Positions 1 to 12,172 of a DNA stretch of 64,000 bases are shown here, piece by piece. Position numbers and translations under genes: made by a program. Below the pieces are notes generated by a model. It did no database searches, was not told where the DNA came from, and worked only from the letters and a program-made list of their open reading frames with translations. Source of the DNA: Thinopyrum elongatum (Eukaryota; Streptophyta; Magnoliopsida; Poales; Poaceae); contig CM022303.1 of NCBI GenBank assembly GCA_011799875.1, positions 189,831,700-189,895,699 of the forward strand, read 5' to 3'. The number at the start of each line of letters is the position of its first letter. Position 1 is the stretch's first letter.

Positions 1-617
1 TTTCAATGAAAGACCTCGGTGAAGCTACTTACATATTGGGAATCAAGATCTATAGGGATAGATCGAGACGCTTAATAGGACTTTCACAAAGCACATACCT
101 TGACAAAGTTCTGAAGAAGTTCAAAATGGACTAGTCAAAGAGAGGGTTCTTGCCTGTGTTGCAAGGTGTGAAGTTGAGTAAGACTCAAAGCCCGACCACG
201 GCAGAAGATAGAGAGAAAATGAAAGTCATTCCCTATGCCTCAGCCATAGGTTCTATAAAGTATGTCATGCTATGTACCAGACCTGTTGTGTGCCTTGCCA
301 TGAGTTTGGCAAGGGGGTACAATAGTGATCCAGGAGTGGATCACTGGACAGCGGTCAAAATTATCCTTAGTTACCTAAGAGGACAAAGGAAATGTTTCTC
401 GGTTATGGAGGTGATAAAGAGTTCGTCGTAAAGGGTTACGCCGATGCAAGCTTTGCCACCGATTCAGATGACTCTGAGTCTCAATCTGGATACGTATTTT
501 AAGTGGGAGCAATTTGCTAGAGTAGCTCCATGCAGAGCATTGTAGACATAGAAATGTACAAAAATACATACGGATCTGAATATGACAGACCCGTTGACTA
601 AACCTCTCTCACAAGCA
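1..617 (+). pseudogene. Copia pol remnant: end of reverse transcriptase and RNase H (outer element)
   Basis: The + strand translates as the C-terminal part of a Ty1/Copia polyprotein. Near base 1 the frame reads the RVT_2 motif KDLGEATYILGIKIYRDRSR, then a segment ending in YASAIGSIKYVMLCTRP, then the joint to RNase H, and finally the Copia C-terminus MTDPLTKPLSQAKHD at about 580-625. It is dead: there is an in-frame TAG at 132-134, and frame breaks and stops after 430. Most of RNase H is deleted, because the SQSGY motif (about 480) runs almost directly into the last tens of residues. This is the 3' end of the coding region of the outermost Copia element. Its 5' part lies left of the window and its 3' LTR is at 24642-26447. 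Confidence 0.85.
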
Positions 618-683
618 AAACATGATCACACCTTAGTACTCTTTGGGTATTAATCACATGGCGATGTGAACTAGATTATTGAC

Positions 684-725
684 TGTCGAGGTAATCTCGC
701 GACATATGCCAGGGGGTAGCTTATC
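684..725 (-). repeat. Gypsy 3' LTR, distal 42 bp (cut off by Copia insertion)
   Basis: Starts TGTCGAGGTAATCTCGCGAC and matches the start of the intact LTR at 23372. The remaining 1118 bp of this LTR resume at 10600 after the inner Copia element. The last five bases (TTATC, 721-725) are repeated at 10595-10599 as the inner element's target duplication. Confidence 0.9.
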
Positions 726-2344
726 TGTAGGAGATATGCCCTAGAGGCAATAATAAATGTTATTGATTATCTCCCTGTTCATAATTAGGTTTATGTTCCA
801 TGCTATAACTGCTATGGTTCTCGAGTCTGCAAATAAAACGAGGCTCGGAGGAAGACTCATATGCACGTGTGGAATAATAAACGGTAATATGTATTCCTAG
901 TCTGGCCTCTAAGACTAGCTCAAGTATTGCATGATGGTTCTGTTTTCCTGATCATGGGCATGTCTATGCCAGCAATTTTGAGGGCACAGTGTTAGAAGAA
1001 CATTTGTGTTGAATCGACCCAAATTGATGTTATGCTATGAGTTACATTCGTCACATATTAATGGTTAATAACACAGAGATGGTTAATGTTTGCAAAATTC
1101 CTTAGACCATGAGAGTGTCGAGTTTCTTCATACTTGCTTCATGAACTTTGGGGTTTGTTAAAAGTCATCCGTAAATGGGTGGCTATTACGGCGGCTTACG
1201 GGTTCATGGAAAAGTGTGTCAAGTAACTTGATAGCTCGAGATTGGGATTTGCTCCTCCGACGATGGAGAGATATCTTTGGGCCCTCTCGGTGTTACGGTA
1301 TCCATCATCGTCTGGCCAGACACTTTGTGATTTGATCACAGGGATGCCGGAACACGGTAACGAGAAAAGAGAACAATACCGGTAACGAGGTAACTGGCAT
1401 AGTGGACAAGTTGTTGATCCACGGAAATGCCTACATGTCTAACCTCGGGTATTTGTAACATATCGTGAAGCAACAGGAATAGCACACGGCAACTGGAGGT
1501 TCACTCGAATATTCATTCGTGTGGGTATAGGGGTCAATATGGGTGTCCACGGCTCCGATGTTGATCATTGATCGGAAGGTGCTCCGTGTCATGTCTATAC
1601 TTCACCGAACCTATAGGGTCACACGCTTAAGGGTCATCTATCTGCTGAATACTAGACAGGGAGTCTGAGAGAAAATCACCGAAAAGTTTCGGAGACAACG
1701 GAAGAGTTCCGGAGAGAGAACACTGAAAAAGTTTCGGTAAAACCGAAAAGTTGTTTCGGATAAAACCATTGATCCAAAAAGGTTTTGGCAAGCACCGGGA
1801 ATGTTTTGGAGGTTGCCAGATTGGTCTGGTAATTTCTGGAATTTTTCTGGAGAAAAAACCGAAAAAAAAAGTTTCGGAGCTGCCGGAGTTGTTTACCGGG
1901 TAAACAAAGATGGTTTTAAATTAAACCACCATACTGGAAATGTTCCAGAGCGCGTCCAGATAATTTTAGAGGGTGCCGGAAATGTTCTGGGACCTTCTGG
2001 AATTTTTCAGAAATAATAGTCGCGGAAAACATCTTGTCCCAGCGTGAGGGGACAAGATCCCACAGATCGTGGGGGCTGTTTTTGGGCTGTTTTGGGGGGG
2101 GGCCTTTGGGGGCAGCCCCCTTGTGGCTGGACAAAATGTTGGGGGGGCCCCCCATGGTGGGGGGCAGCCCCCACAAATGGTGGAGAGTGTTGGGAGGAAG
2201 GTGGGGCCCCATGGGGGAACACCATGGACAAGGGAACATGTTTTTCCCTTGTTTGGTGGGAACATGTTCTCCTTGTTTTGTGGGAACATGTTTTCCCCAT
2301 GTTTAGTGGGCTGAATTTTCAGCCCCCTCCACCCCTTCCACCAC

Positions 2345-2352
2345 TATATAAG
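2345..2352 (+). promoter_or_regulatory. TATA box of inner Copia 5' LTR
   Basis: TATATAAG in the context CCACTATATAAGGAGGAGG, about 640 bp before the LTR end and just upstream of a pyrimidine-rich CTCTCC segment. This is the usual arrangement for the U3/R border of Triticeae Copia LTRs. The same site is at 9951-9958 in the other LTR. Confidence 0.7.
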
Positions 2353-2583
2353 GAGGAGGAGAGGTGCTCTCCAACTCCACTCCAACTCTCTCACACAAGC
2401 CATGCATGATCTGGCATTCTCTCTCCCTCCCACGAAATAGTTTCGTAGTGCCGAAAGGCTGTCTGGGTTCCGGTGGGAACTAGTTCTGGACGGCGAAGCC
2501 CTGCCGGATAGATGACACCGTATGTGTGCAACTCTGTAGAGAGGTCGTAGTTTCGATCTTAGTGCCTGAGGGGCTGTTCGAGA

Positions 2584-2790
2584 GTGCCTCCCGAAGGGCT
2601 GTCCAAGTGACGGTCCGAGTTCTGTGAGTGCCTCCCGAAGGGCTGTCCAAGTGACGGTCCGAGTTCTGTGGGTCCTCCCGAAGGGCTGTCCGAGTGACCG
2701 TTCGAGTTTCGAAGGTCCTCCCGAAGGGCTGTCCGCGACACCGTCCGGGGGACTGTTCGACCGCCTCCCGGAGGGCTGTCCGAAGGGAAG
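2584..2790 (+). repeat. Tandem repeats within the LTR (about five units of 40-46 bp)
   Basis: Units share the core CCTCCCGAAGGGCTGTCC followed by a variable GTGACGGTCCGAGTTCTGTG-type segment. The first two units are almost identical and the later ones diverge. The block lies downstream of the TATA box, so it would be transcribed in R/U5. It is duplicated at 10190-10396 in the right LTR. Confidence 0.8.
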
Positions 2791-2989
2791 ACGAGGGTAT
2801 ACATCCTCGCGGTTGGGAGGTTGTAAATCCTAGCTGCGGGGATCTGCACCGATGATCGTCATCGACTCTACTTCCGCTGCGCTATGAGTCGGTAACGAAA
2901 ATGATCAAACCTTGTATGCAGTCTCCATAGTGGTCCTGGGCTGGTGCGTAGGTCGGAAAATTTTTGTTTTCTACTGCGTTACCCTACAG

Positions 2990-3003
2990 TGGCATCAAGA
3001 GCC
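2990..3003 (+). other. Primer-binding site of inner Copia
   Basis: TGGCATCAAGAGCC begins one base after the LTR end. It is a near match to the initiator tRNA-Met site TGGTATCAGAGCC used by Copia elements. Confidence 0.75.
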
Positions 3004-5639
3004 GTGCTATGCGTAGATGCAGGTTGCGATCTAGAATACATGAGATGTATGGGTATTGCACAATATAATTAGGTAGTAGATGAGTTCTATTACTGAAAAT
3101 TATTTGTGCGGGTAGCAGATGAAATCTGTTACCCGATGTTCTTGTTACTTCCCTTGAATTTGCGTAGTCCTGATCTTGACAGCATTGTGGAATCTCACAA
3201 AGTTCTGGCAATCCGCGATCCTTTCATGCTACTCCTGAGTATGCTGATTGACAGATCAACGAAGTGCTAACAGTTCTTTGGGTTCCACTTTAGTTAAAGA
3301 AAGATGGATGTTTCGCAGACGAAAGGGCAATGCAGATATGATCTGCACAGGGGTCATGCGTATGACGAAGTTTAGTATGGGGCTCGAGATTTTATTATCT
3401 CGGTTTTCATACACCCTGGAAAGTTAATCTAGCAACTTGAATTATCATACTTGATGATGGACGTTGGTAGCTTCGGTTTGTTTCAAAACCTTAGAAGCCA
3501 CGTAAAACAAGTTTTTCCATGAACCGATTAGAGGCGTCTAACTTGGTTTTGCAGGAGGGTTTGCATGTGCATATGATGTGGTATAGCAGTGCTCATAATA
3601 ATTTGATTATGTATGAGATGACTATATGATGTAAATTGATTAACATGACCTGCGTGTCATGATTTGGCATGATGGCTGGAGCCATATGATTGCACTTTAA
3701 TGACCTGCGTGTCAACCTTATGTAATGCACTTATTTTATTAGCTATAGAGATAGCAATATTATCTGGTGCATCGACAAGGTGGTGGCAATCTTCGCAAAG
3801 GTGAACACCGACGCGAATGCCAAAGACGAAGAAATACAAGACTTCTCCGTCAGAAAGGGCTATACCATATCATGCTATTATGAATTGCCTGAGATGTTTA
3901 TCCCTTATGATGCACCCTTCTTGATTGCGCGGTAGTCGCTTTTATTAGGGTGATCTCTCACAAAATATCAAGTAGTTAGTGTTCTCCCAAGTGTAGCACC
4001 GTCACGGCACCTAACTTTTCGGGGCATCGCAGGATCTCCCTGGGTGCGAACGATTAGGGATGTGTGAGGCGGGTGAGTTGAGACCTCGCAGCGAGATCAC
4101 TTGGTTGTCTTGACGTTCTGGAAGGATCTCCCTGAGCTCGGAACACGCCCATCGAAAGATGAACAAGAGTCACATAGAGATGTGATCGGCAAGTTTGCCT
4201 ACCGATTGAAGTTCGCGCCATCAGTGTTCATCTCGTTCAATGGCGTTGAATGGAAATGAGGGTCTTGAATCACTCACAATCAATTATGAGAGATATTGAT
4301 TTGAGTGGGAGCGCACTGTTGAATTAACTTGTTTAATTCTCAGTGCAATTAATTATGGACACTGTCTAAGTGTTATATGCATAATCGTTGTAGAATAATG
4401 GCTCGCGTTTCCACCTTCCCTATTAAAATTGAATAGCTGTTAAATATCTGGTTAAAACTTTACGGTTGGTAACGTAATGTGAGGATTGTCCTCAAGAGTG
4501 CCGAGAAGGACTTTGTCCTATCGCATACTTTGGTATTCTCTCGCTTATGCTATGGATCATGTGACTCTCGTCCTTCGATCCAAAAGCTAGAATTCCGTTT
4601 CAGTCAAATGCAATACATTTGCTTCCATGAGACCTGAACTTCGAAAGTTTGGATAGTTATGTGATATTCATGGAATCTGAAAATCATTTTCAGAGACAGA
4701 CAAAGGCTAAAAGATATGAGATATCCAAAGCAATGTTTGTTTGCAAACTATTAGTAAAGGAGTTTACTATGCATTAGACTGATAAGAGAGGGATCCAGAA
4801 GAACGCCTGTCATATGATGAAAGGTGAATAAAACAACAACTTAAAGAGAAAGGAAGTGTCCGAAGGATGTTAGTGTGACTTACACACCTAGGAAGTCCGG
4901 GGCTAACGCCACTCTTAAGTTCGGTGCTTCTTCTGAGAGTAGGAGAAATACTAAAAGTTAAACTGTTAGAAGTATAATGGCAAAAAGGAAAGAAGACTGG
5001 AATATCCAGCTCATGTGTGAATGTCATACAAGTTTTTGATGTATAGAAGGCTGGTCAAAGATATAGTTCTTGGGAATTATGGTTAAACATGTTAATCACT
5101 AATTTTTGGGTATTGTGAGTTAATCACAAAGATACCCGCTCGATTGCATTCTGTTGCAACTCGATGTAAGAACTACTATGGCCTGAAAGACTAGCCAGAA
5201 ATGAGTTTTAGGTATACACAGGGAACATAGTAAATGTTACTATACCTTCCATCGGTGTATTACCGTCTGTATTTATTTTTATAATTCATTTGGAGTTTCA
5301 CAAACTCTAGCCCATTGCATAAGGTATCTTGCAAGAAGGTTGTTTATAAGAGAACTTTTGATGTTCGATGTTATGAGTAACATAAGGGCCATACTTTCAT
5401 TATGAATGAGATGTATGTTATGAATATTGATAATAATACATTACCTCTGGGTTTACTTTCATAATTCATTTTAGAGTTTCATACACTCTAGCCCATTACA
5501 CAATGTTTGTTGCAAAAGAGTTGTTCATAAAAACAACAATTGTTGTTCAGTATTATGAATAACATGAAGGGCCATGCTTCCATCCTAGATGGGATGTATG
5601 TTATGAATATTGATGGTAATATGATACATCCATAACATT
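3004..5639 (+). other. Leader and gag-region relic of inner Copia, no open frame
   Basis: About 2.6 kb between the PBS and the first recognisable pol sequence. A leader with a GC-richer patch (3990-4160) is followed by AT-rich sequence where gag should be. Six-frame reading gives only fragments under about 90 codons, and I cannot identify a gag domain with confidence. Two similar stretches (about 5281-5420 and 5458-5600, both containing AATTCATTT, TAGCCCATT and ATGTATGTTATGAATATTGAT) look like a local tandem duplication of roughly 180 bp. Confidence 0.55.
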
Positions 5640-6570
5640 GACGCTAAATGTCGCAAGACTAAAAGAATACCACACAAGTGTGGCACTGCATTTGGTCACA
5701 TTGGAGAAACCCGCATGGATAAATTCCATTATGATGGATTTTGAAGTCGTTTGATTTTGAATCATCTGACACTTGCAACTTTCCTCCGAAAAGAGAAGTG
5801 ACTGAAATACCGTTCACAGGCCATAAGGAACGGACAACAAACTTATTGGTGATCATACATTTGATGTGTGTAGTCCGATAAAGGTTGTTGCAAGTAGTGG
5901 ATTTATCTATCTTCAAAAATGACTCAAGTAGATATGTGGATATATACTTGATGAGACGTAAGTCTGGATCTTTTGAAATCATTCGAAAGGTTTTCAAATA
6001 TGAAGTAGAAGTTATTGTAACAAGAAAATTATGTTTCCACAATTCGATTGCAGAAAGAAATATTTGAGTTACAAGTTTAGCGAATGTCTGATGAGTTGTG
6101 AAAGGGGTTTCATAACTTGCACCTCCCGGAACACCACTGCAAGTGGAAAGTCCGTGAAGATGTAATCGAACCATTTATGACATGGTGAGATCAAAGATGA
6201 CATAAATAAATTTGGCATTATCCCTTTTAAAAGTGATGCTTTAGGGACTGCGGCTTTTACACTGAAAAGAGCTTCATCAGGTCTGTTGAAATGACGAAAT
6301 GGTATGGTACGCCCAACCATGTTATATCTTTTCTTAACATTTGGAATATGGGGCTTGTGTAAAAGGTTACAAACCTATTCCAAATCAGACAAGTGCTACT
6401 TTGTAGGTTATCCCAAGTCATTGGGTATTCCCCCACCACTATACCGAGGCAAAAGTTTTTGCCACAAAACGGTATGCTTTTTGAAGAAAATGGTTCTTTG
6501 AAAAAGGTGAGTGGGAGAATAGTGCAACTCGACGAGATAAACAGTATCTTCGCCATCAGATCAAAGGAAA
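5640..6570 (+). pseudogene. Copia GAG-pre-integrase and integrase relic
   Basis: Broken + strand reading across several frames recovers the order of a Copia integrase region. A segment ending LEKPAWINSIMMDF is the pre-integrase zone. GYILDE after a SSGF-type segment lies in the catalytic core, followed by the ETAAFTLNRAP-like stretch near 6250 (seen as GTAAFTLKRASSGLLK) and the late-integrase segment with KCYFVGYPK at about 6388-6420. Many stops and frame changes interrupt it, so it cannot encode an active integrase. Confidence 0.7.
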
Positions 6571-8260
6571 GAGACCTTGGAAGTAATTCCGGAGTTTCCT
6601 ACTGCGACTGATACGGAAGTCTCTACAATAAAATGTATGGACTTCGGTCGAACTTGCAGCTGAACCACGTAGGCAAGGCTCGTGCAAACCTCTCAGGTGC
6701 GCAAACGAGATATTGTTGTTAGACAACAGTATACCTACGATACACAAGGAAGCGTTGATGGGCCCTAACTCCGGAATTGGCTAAATGCCAATACAATCCG
6801 AGATAGTTTCCATATAAGTGATTCAAGATTAAAACCTTGATACACCTTTCGGAAGACTTAGAGTCTGACGAATATTTATGGAACTATAACTGATATGAAT
6901 AAAAATGTTTTATCCATAAAGCTCGACTTGTTGCAATATACTAGTTCAAGGAGTTGACTACGATGAGGTTGCTTCATCGTAGCGATGCTTAAATTCGGTT
7001 CGGGTTGAACTAGCAATTAATACATATTTCATATCATGAGATATAAAACAATGGATGACAAAAGGATTTCCATCTGATGGAAATGAAACCAAGGACCTGC
7101 ATGTGTTACAGTCCAAGGTATTTTGTCAATCCAGAGGATGCTAGAAAGGGTGCAAACTTCAGAGTTCCAGCGATGGACAGAAGAGAGCAAAGTGGAGTTG
7201 GAATCTTTGTGTTTTGATGAAATGGTCAAAGGAGTTTTGACTTCATCAATGGATAACGAAGATGCTTGTAATTCAAGAAAGTAAGTGGGAGCCTAATAAC
7301 ATTTCTAAAAACCTTGTGTGCTTGACACATTGTTAATTGGAAATAAAATTCTTGACACGAATTAGGACTTCATTTGAAAATAGTTTTTTGATGAAGTGCT
7401 TGGGCTAAATAGCCTTAATATTAGGCATGATGATCTATGAAGATAGATTTACCTAATGGGGCTAAGCAATAAATACATATTGACAAGATGCTAAAACTTT
7501 TTAGCATTTAAAACGCCAAGGAGTGATTCTTGGCGAAGTCACATGGAAAGAGTTTTTGCAAGACTCGGTGTCCCAAAAACACTGATGAGCAAAATACATG
7601 ATGGGGATTCCACACACTCTTGTGTTTGGATTAATCATGTATTCCATGGTATGTATAACAACCAGATATGTCCAATACTCCCAAAGTTGTTGCGAGTATA
7701 GATACCAAAGTGATCAAAAGTATTGATCAAGGGACAACAGTGAAAAAGGGTCATTGAGTACTATAGTAGCACTGATGACAAGTTTTCTCGCAAGTAGAGA
7801 TCATGAAGAGTTCGTTGTAAAAGGTTACATCGATACAGTCTTCATCATTTCTCCATGCGATTTTCGATTTAAATTGACGGTTTTGTGTAACACACAATAT
7901 GGTGGCACAGTTAGTTGGAATTTGTTCAAACAAGTTACTGTGGCGAATTCTATAACAGAGGCAAAGTATGTTTCCGCTTTTAAAGCGACAAAGAAGATGT
8001 TGAATCATATAGTTCATTCATGAACTTAGTATGGTTCCAAGATGGCTTTTGTCAATGGGACACTACTGCAAGTAGTTGCTCCATAACTCAGTCTGAGGAA
8101 TCCAGGTTCGACCTGTGATTCGCATACATATCAAGCCAAGTCCACACAAAATATGACTTTTGTGAAAGCGTGAAAACGCGAGGATATGCAAAGATACACA
8201 CGGAGCTGAAGTCGTCAGATCCGTTGAACATTCAGGCTATACCACAAGCGAAGCATATTT
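6570..8260 (+). pseudogene. Copia reverse transcriptase and RNase H relic
   Basis: Fragments in changing frames match Copia RT and RNase H in order: VCKLQ-type (seen as GCKLQSSSDGQ) near 7150, KVSGS-type segments, the QGTTVKKGH region near 7730, an RNase H start (KGYIDTVFIISP at about 7820), a VSWNLFKQVTVANSITEAKY stretch (7911-7970), and the end of the domain near 8240. Every segment has stops or shifts. Only the RNase H piece (7754-8023) is open for about 90 codons. Confidence 0.72.
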
Positions 8261-8320
8261 ACACCGGTGTGCCACAGGTGTAAAGTGCATTAGCATTAAC
8301 TAGATTATTGACTCTAGTGC

Positions 8321-8331
8321 AAGTGGGAGTC
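8321..8331 (+). other. Polypurine tract of inner Copia
   Basis: AAGTGGGAG immediately before the right LTR start (TGTAGG at 8332). It has the same form as the PPT found before the outer Copia LTR. Confidence 0.75.
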
Positions 8332-10594
8332 TGTAGGAGATATGCCCTAGAGGCAATAATAAATGTTATTGATTATCTCCCTGTTCATAATTAGGTTTAT
8401 GTTCCATGCTGTAACTGCTATGGTTCTCGAGTCTGCAAATAAAACGAGGCTCGGAGGAAGACTCATATGCACGTGTGGAATAATAAACGGTAATATGTAT
8501 TCCTAGTCTGGCCTCTAAGACTAGCTCAAGTATTGCATGATGGTTCTGTTTTCCTGATCATGGGCATGTCTATGCCAGCAATTTTGAGGGCACAGTGTTA
8601 GAAGAACATTTGTGTTGAATCGACCCAAATTGATGTTATGCTATGAGTTACATTCGTCACATATTAATGGTTAATAACACAGAGATGGTTAATGTTTGCA
8701 AAATTCCTTAGACCATGAGAGTGTCGAGTTTCTTCATACTTGCTTCATGAACTTTGGGGTTTGTTAAACGTCATCCGTAAATGGGTGGCTATTACGGCGG
8801 CTTACGGGTTCATGGAAAGGTGTGTCAAGTAACTTGATAGCTCGAGATTGGGATTTGCTCCTCCGACGATGGAGAGATATCTCTGGGCCCTCTCGGTGTT
8901 ACGGTATCCATCATCGTCTGGCCAGACACTTTGTGATTTGATCACGGGGATGCCGGAACACGGTAACGAGAAAAGAGAACAATACCGGTAACGAGGTAAC
9001 TAGCATAGTGGACAAGTTGTTGATCCACGGGAATGCCAACATGTCTAACCTCGGGTATTTGTAACATATCGTGAAGCAACAGGAATAGCACACGGCAACT
9101 GGAGGTTCACTCGAATATTCATTCGTGTGGGTGTAGGGGTCAATATGGGTGTCCACGGCTCCGATGCTGATCATTGATCGGAAGGTGTTCCGGTCATGTC
9201 TATACTTCACCGAACCTATAGGGTCACACGCTTAAGGGTCATCTATCTGCTGAATTCTAGACAGGGAGTCTGAGAGAAAATCACCGAAAAGTTTCGGAGA
9301 CAACGGAAGAGTTCCGGAGAAAGAACACTGAAAAAGTTTCGGTAAAACCGAAAAGTTGTTTCGGATAAAACCATTGATCCAAAAAGGTTTTGGCAAGCAC
9401 CGGGAATGTTTTGGAGGTTGCCAGATTGGTCTGGTAATTTCTGGAATTTTTCTGGAGAAAAAACCGAAAAAAAAAGTTTCGGAGCTGCCGGAGTTGTTTA
9501 CCGGGTAAACAAAGATGGTTTTAAATTAAACCACCATACTGGAAATGTTCCAGAGCGCGTCCAGATAATTTTAGAGGGTGCCGGAAATGTTCTGGGACCT
9601 TCTGGAATTTTTCAGAAATAATAGTCGCGGAAAACATCTTGTCCCAGCGTGAGGGGACAAGATCCCACAGATCGTGGGGGCTGTTTTTGGGCTGTTTTGG
9701 GGGGGGGGCCTTTGGGGGCAGCCCCCTTGTGGCTGGACAAAATGTTGGGGGGGCCCCCCATGGTGGGGGGCAGCCCCCACAAATGGTGGAGAGTGTTGGG
9801 AGGAAGGTGGGGCCCCATGGGGGAACACCATGGACAAGGGAACATGTTTTTCCCTTGTTTGGTGGGAACATGTTCTCCTTGTTTTGTGGGAACATGTTTT
9901 CCCCATGTTTAGTGGGCTGAATTTTCAGCCCCCTCCACCCCTTCCACCACTATATAAGGAGGAGGAGAGGTGCTCTCCAACTCCACTCCAACTCTCTCAC
10001 ACAAGCCATGCATGATCTGGCATTCTCTCTCCCTCCCACGAAATAGTTTCGTAGTGCCGAAAGGCTGTCTGGGTTCCGGTGGGAACTAGTTCTGGACGGC
10101 GAAGCCCTGCCGGATAGATGACACCGTATGTGTGCAACTCTGTAGAGAGGTCGTAGTTTCGATCTTAGTGCCTGAGGGGCTGTTCGAGAGTGCCTCCCGA
10201 AGGGCTGTCCAAGTGACGGTCCGAGTTCTGTGAGTGCCTCCCGAAGGGCTGTCCAAGTGACGGTCCGAGTTCTGTGGGTCCTCCCGAAGGGCTGTCCGAG
10301 TGACCGTTCGAGTTTCGAAGGTCCTCCCGAAGGGCTGTCCGCGACACCGTCCGGGGGACTGTTCGACCGCCTCCCGGAGGGCTGTCCGAAGGGAAGACGA
10401 GGGTATACATCCTCGCGGTTGGGAGGTTGTAAATCCTAGCTGCGGGGATCTGCACCGATGATCGTCATCGACTCTACTTCCGCTGCGCTACGAGTCGGTA
10501 ACGAAAATGATCAAACCTTGTATGCAGTCTCCATAGTGGTCCTGGGCTGGTGCGTAGGTCGGAAAATTTTTGTTTTCTACTGCGTTACCCTACA
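8332..10594 (+). repeat. Right (3') LTR of inner Copia element
   Basis: Same length as the left LTR (2263 bp). By eye there are about 16 substitutions and single-base indels between them, for example in the G-run at 9700 and at 9187-9193. The TATA box is TATATAAG at 9951-9958 and the tandem repeat block is at about 10190-10396. It is followed by the target duplication TTATC. Confidence 0.93.
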
Positions 10595-10599
10595 TTATC

Positions 10600-11717
10600 A
10601 TGGATGGGGACAGGAGTACGTCGTCGGGCCCTGGAAGCGGGAGTGAGCGAGATCTCGAACGAACACGAGACTTACCCAGGTTCGGGGCTCTCCGAGGAGA
10701 TAACACCCCTAGTCCTACTCTGTGGGGTCACCGCATGATGACTATGATCAATCTCGTAGCTACAAGCTTGCTACTTGAGCTGTTTGCTAGAGGAAGGAGA
10801 AGGGCAAGGCTAGCCCTAATGCTTCTCTAGCTATGTGTGTGTATAATGGCGTGGAAGATGAGTTGAACCCCTTGCATGGGCGAACCTGGGGGGTTTTATA
10901 TAGGCCTACCCCCCAGGGGTACAATGGTAATTGGGTCGGGTGTAGGACCCGGATGACAGCGTCTATGGGCGCCGGGTTCTCCGCCGGCTGCTGGGGCGCG
11001 CCGCTTGGTGGGTCCCGCCGGCTGCTGAGGATTCGGCCGACAGGTGGGGCCCGCCGCCTGCGGGCCGCGCTGATTGCCTTTTGTTGTAGCCTCACCCTTG
11101 ATGACGAGGGCCTCATCGGGGGAGGCATGGCTACAGTCCGCCACCTGGTGGGCGTTCACTGCAGCCACACCCTGTCTCATCGGAGTAACGACGCGTTGAC
11201 TCCGAGTGGAGGGAGAGGCCGGCTACTGGAAGCCGGTCTTTCGCTGAGGTCGCCTTCTTGAGGTGCGTCGTCTTCCGGTTGCTCACGGACAGGTAGGGCC
11301 CGTCGCCTGCGGGCCGTACCGACCGCCTGTCGTGGGAGCATGGTCCTGCTAACGAGGGCTGCGTCACGGGCCGCGTGGCTACAGTGCCGCGCCTGGCAGA
11401 GGGGTGTCCGCTTGGTCAGCCCGCCCTGTAGCCACGCCCCGCCGGGATTTGGGGGTACGGGTGGCCCTGTAGCCACGCCCCATCTTATCGTTTTCAATGG
11501 GCGCAGACTCCGAGGGGAGGAGGGGCGTTTGCTAGGACCCGGCTTCCCCCGAAGCCGCCTTCTGAGGGTACACCGCCATCTGGGAGTCGGCCTCTTGGGT
11601 CAGCCGGCCCAAGGGAGCCGGCGACTCATCTGGGAGGCGCAAGGGGCTTGGCTTACCCTGTTGTCTTGAAATGCTATGGAGTGCTCGTGAGGCTACCCAT
11701 GGTCAATCCCTCCGACA
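10600..11717 (-). repeat. Gypsy 3' LTR, main part
   Basis: Continues the LTR begun at 684-725 and ends CCCTCCGACA at 11717, matching 23414-24532. The combined length is 1160 bp against 1161 bp for the other LTR. LTR ends are TGTCGG/CCGACA in the minus direction. By eye about 50 differences separate the two copies. Confidence 0.92.
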
Positions 11718-11732
11718 GTAGTCCCCGAAGCT
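11718..11732 (-). other. Polypurine tract of Gypsy element
   Basis: On the minus strand AGCTTCGGGGACTAC lies directly before the 3' LTR start TGTCGGAGGG. It is purine-rich apart from a few bases, as is common for Triticeae Gypsy elements. Confidence 0.6.
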
Positions 11733-12172
11733 GGTGAGGCACCGCGGCTCAAGCCGAAGTGCCTCAGCAGTTTCCTACCCCGAGAGGTCTTGTATCTCCT
11801 GCTTCATCCGTTTGGTAGAAGCCATCTGCCAGGAGCTGGCCTAGGCTAGGCCAGCCGCATGTCGAGTTCGAATAGTTGTCGCGTGCGCCGGGTGGCGCGC
11901 CTGCCGCCCGTTGCTCGCGTGCCACGCGGCACCAGCAGGCCAGGCCGGCCTGCCAGCCCACACGCGTGACGGGACATCGCCGTAGGCCTGGGCCCACCAC
12001 TACAGGGCCTCGGCGTGCGCGCGGATCTACTGCAGCCGAGGTAGGCAGTTGCCCTCCCCATGCGCAATGAATGTGCGCTTTGAAGGCGCGAGAAAGGTGG
12101 GGTCATGCGGGGCGCGGGCGTAGTTAATCCCCACGCCCCCCACGTCCTGCCTCTTCGGCTCCGCCGCCGCGG

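Larger units (their letters stand above)
726..2988 (+). repeat. Left (5') LTR of inner Copia element
   Basis: Runs from TGTAGG to CCCTACA. It contains a TATA box (TATATAAG at 2345-2352), a very G-rich stretch at about 2085-2225, and a block of five imperfect tandem repeats at 2584-2790. Apparent open frames of 70-120 codons in every frame between 1800 and 2850 are by-products of low-complexity sequence and recur identically in the right LTR. Confidence 0.93.
726..10594 (+). mobile_element. Copia LTR retrotransposon with 2263-bp LTRs, interior decayed
   Basis: Complete insertion with LTRs at 726-2988 and 8332-10594 (both 2263 bp), flanked by the 5-bp duplication TTATC (721-725 and 10595-10599). 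The LTRs begin TGTAGGAGATATGCCCTAGA and end in CA. A primer-binding site follows the left LTR and a purine tract precedes the right one. The 5.3-kb interior keeps Copia order (integrase relic, RT relic, RNase H relic) on the + strand, but no open frame exceeds about 100 codons. The LTRs differ at only about 16 sites by eye. A young insertion with an old, shredded interior indicates a non-autonomous family mobilised in trans. The LTR start resembles the Angela/WIS group, but I do not assign a named family. Confidence 0.93.

Noticed and set aside
1801..2849. Cluster of 70-121-codon frames, repeated at 9406-10455
   Set aside because: They fall in G-rich and tandem-repeat parts of the LTR, are open in several frames at once and are copied in both LTRs, so they are compositional.
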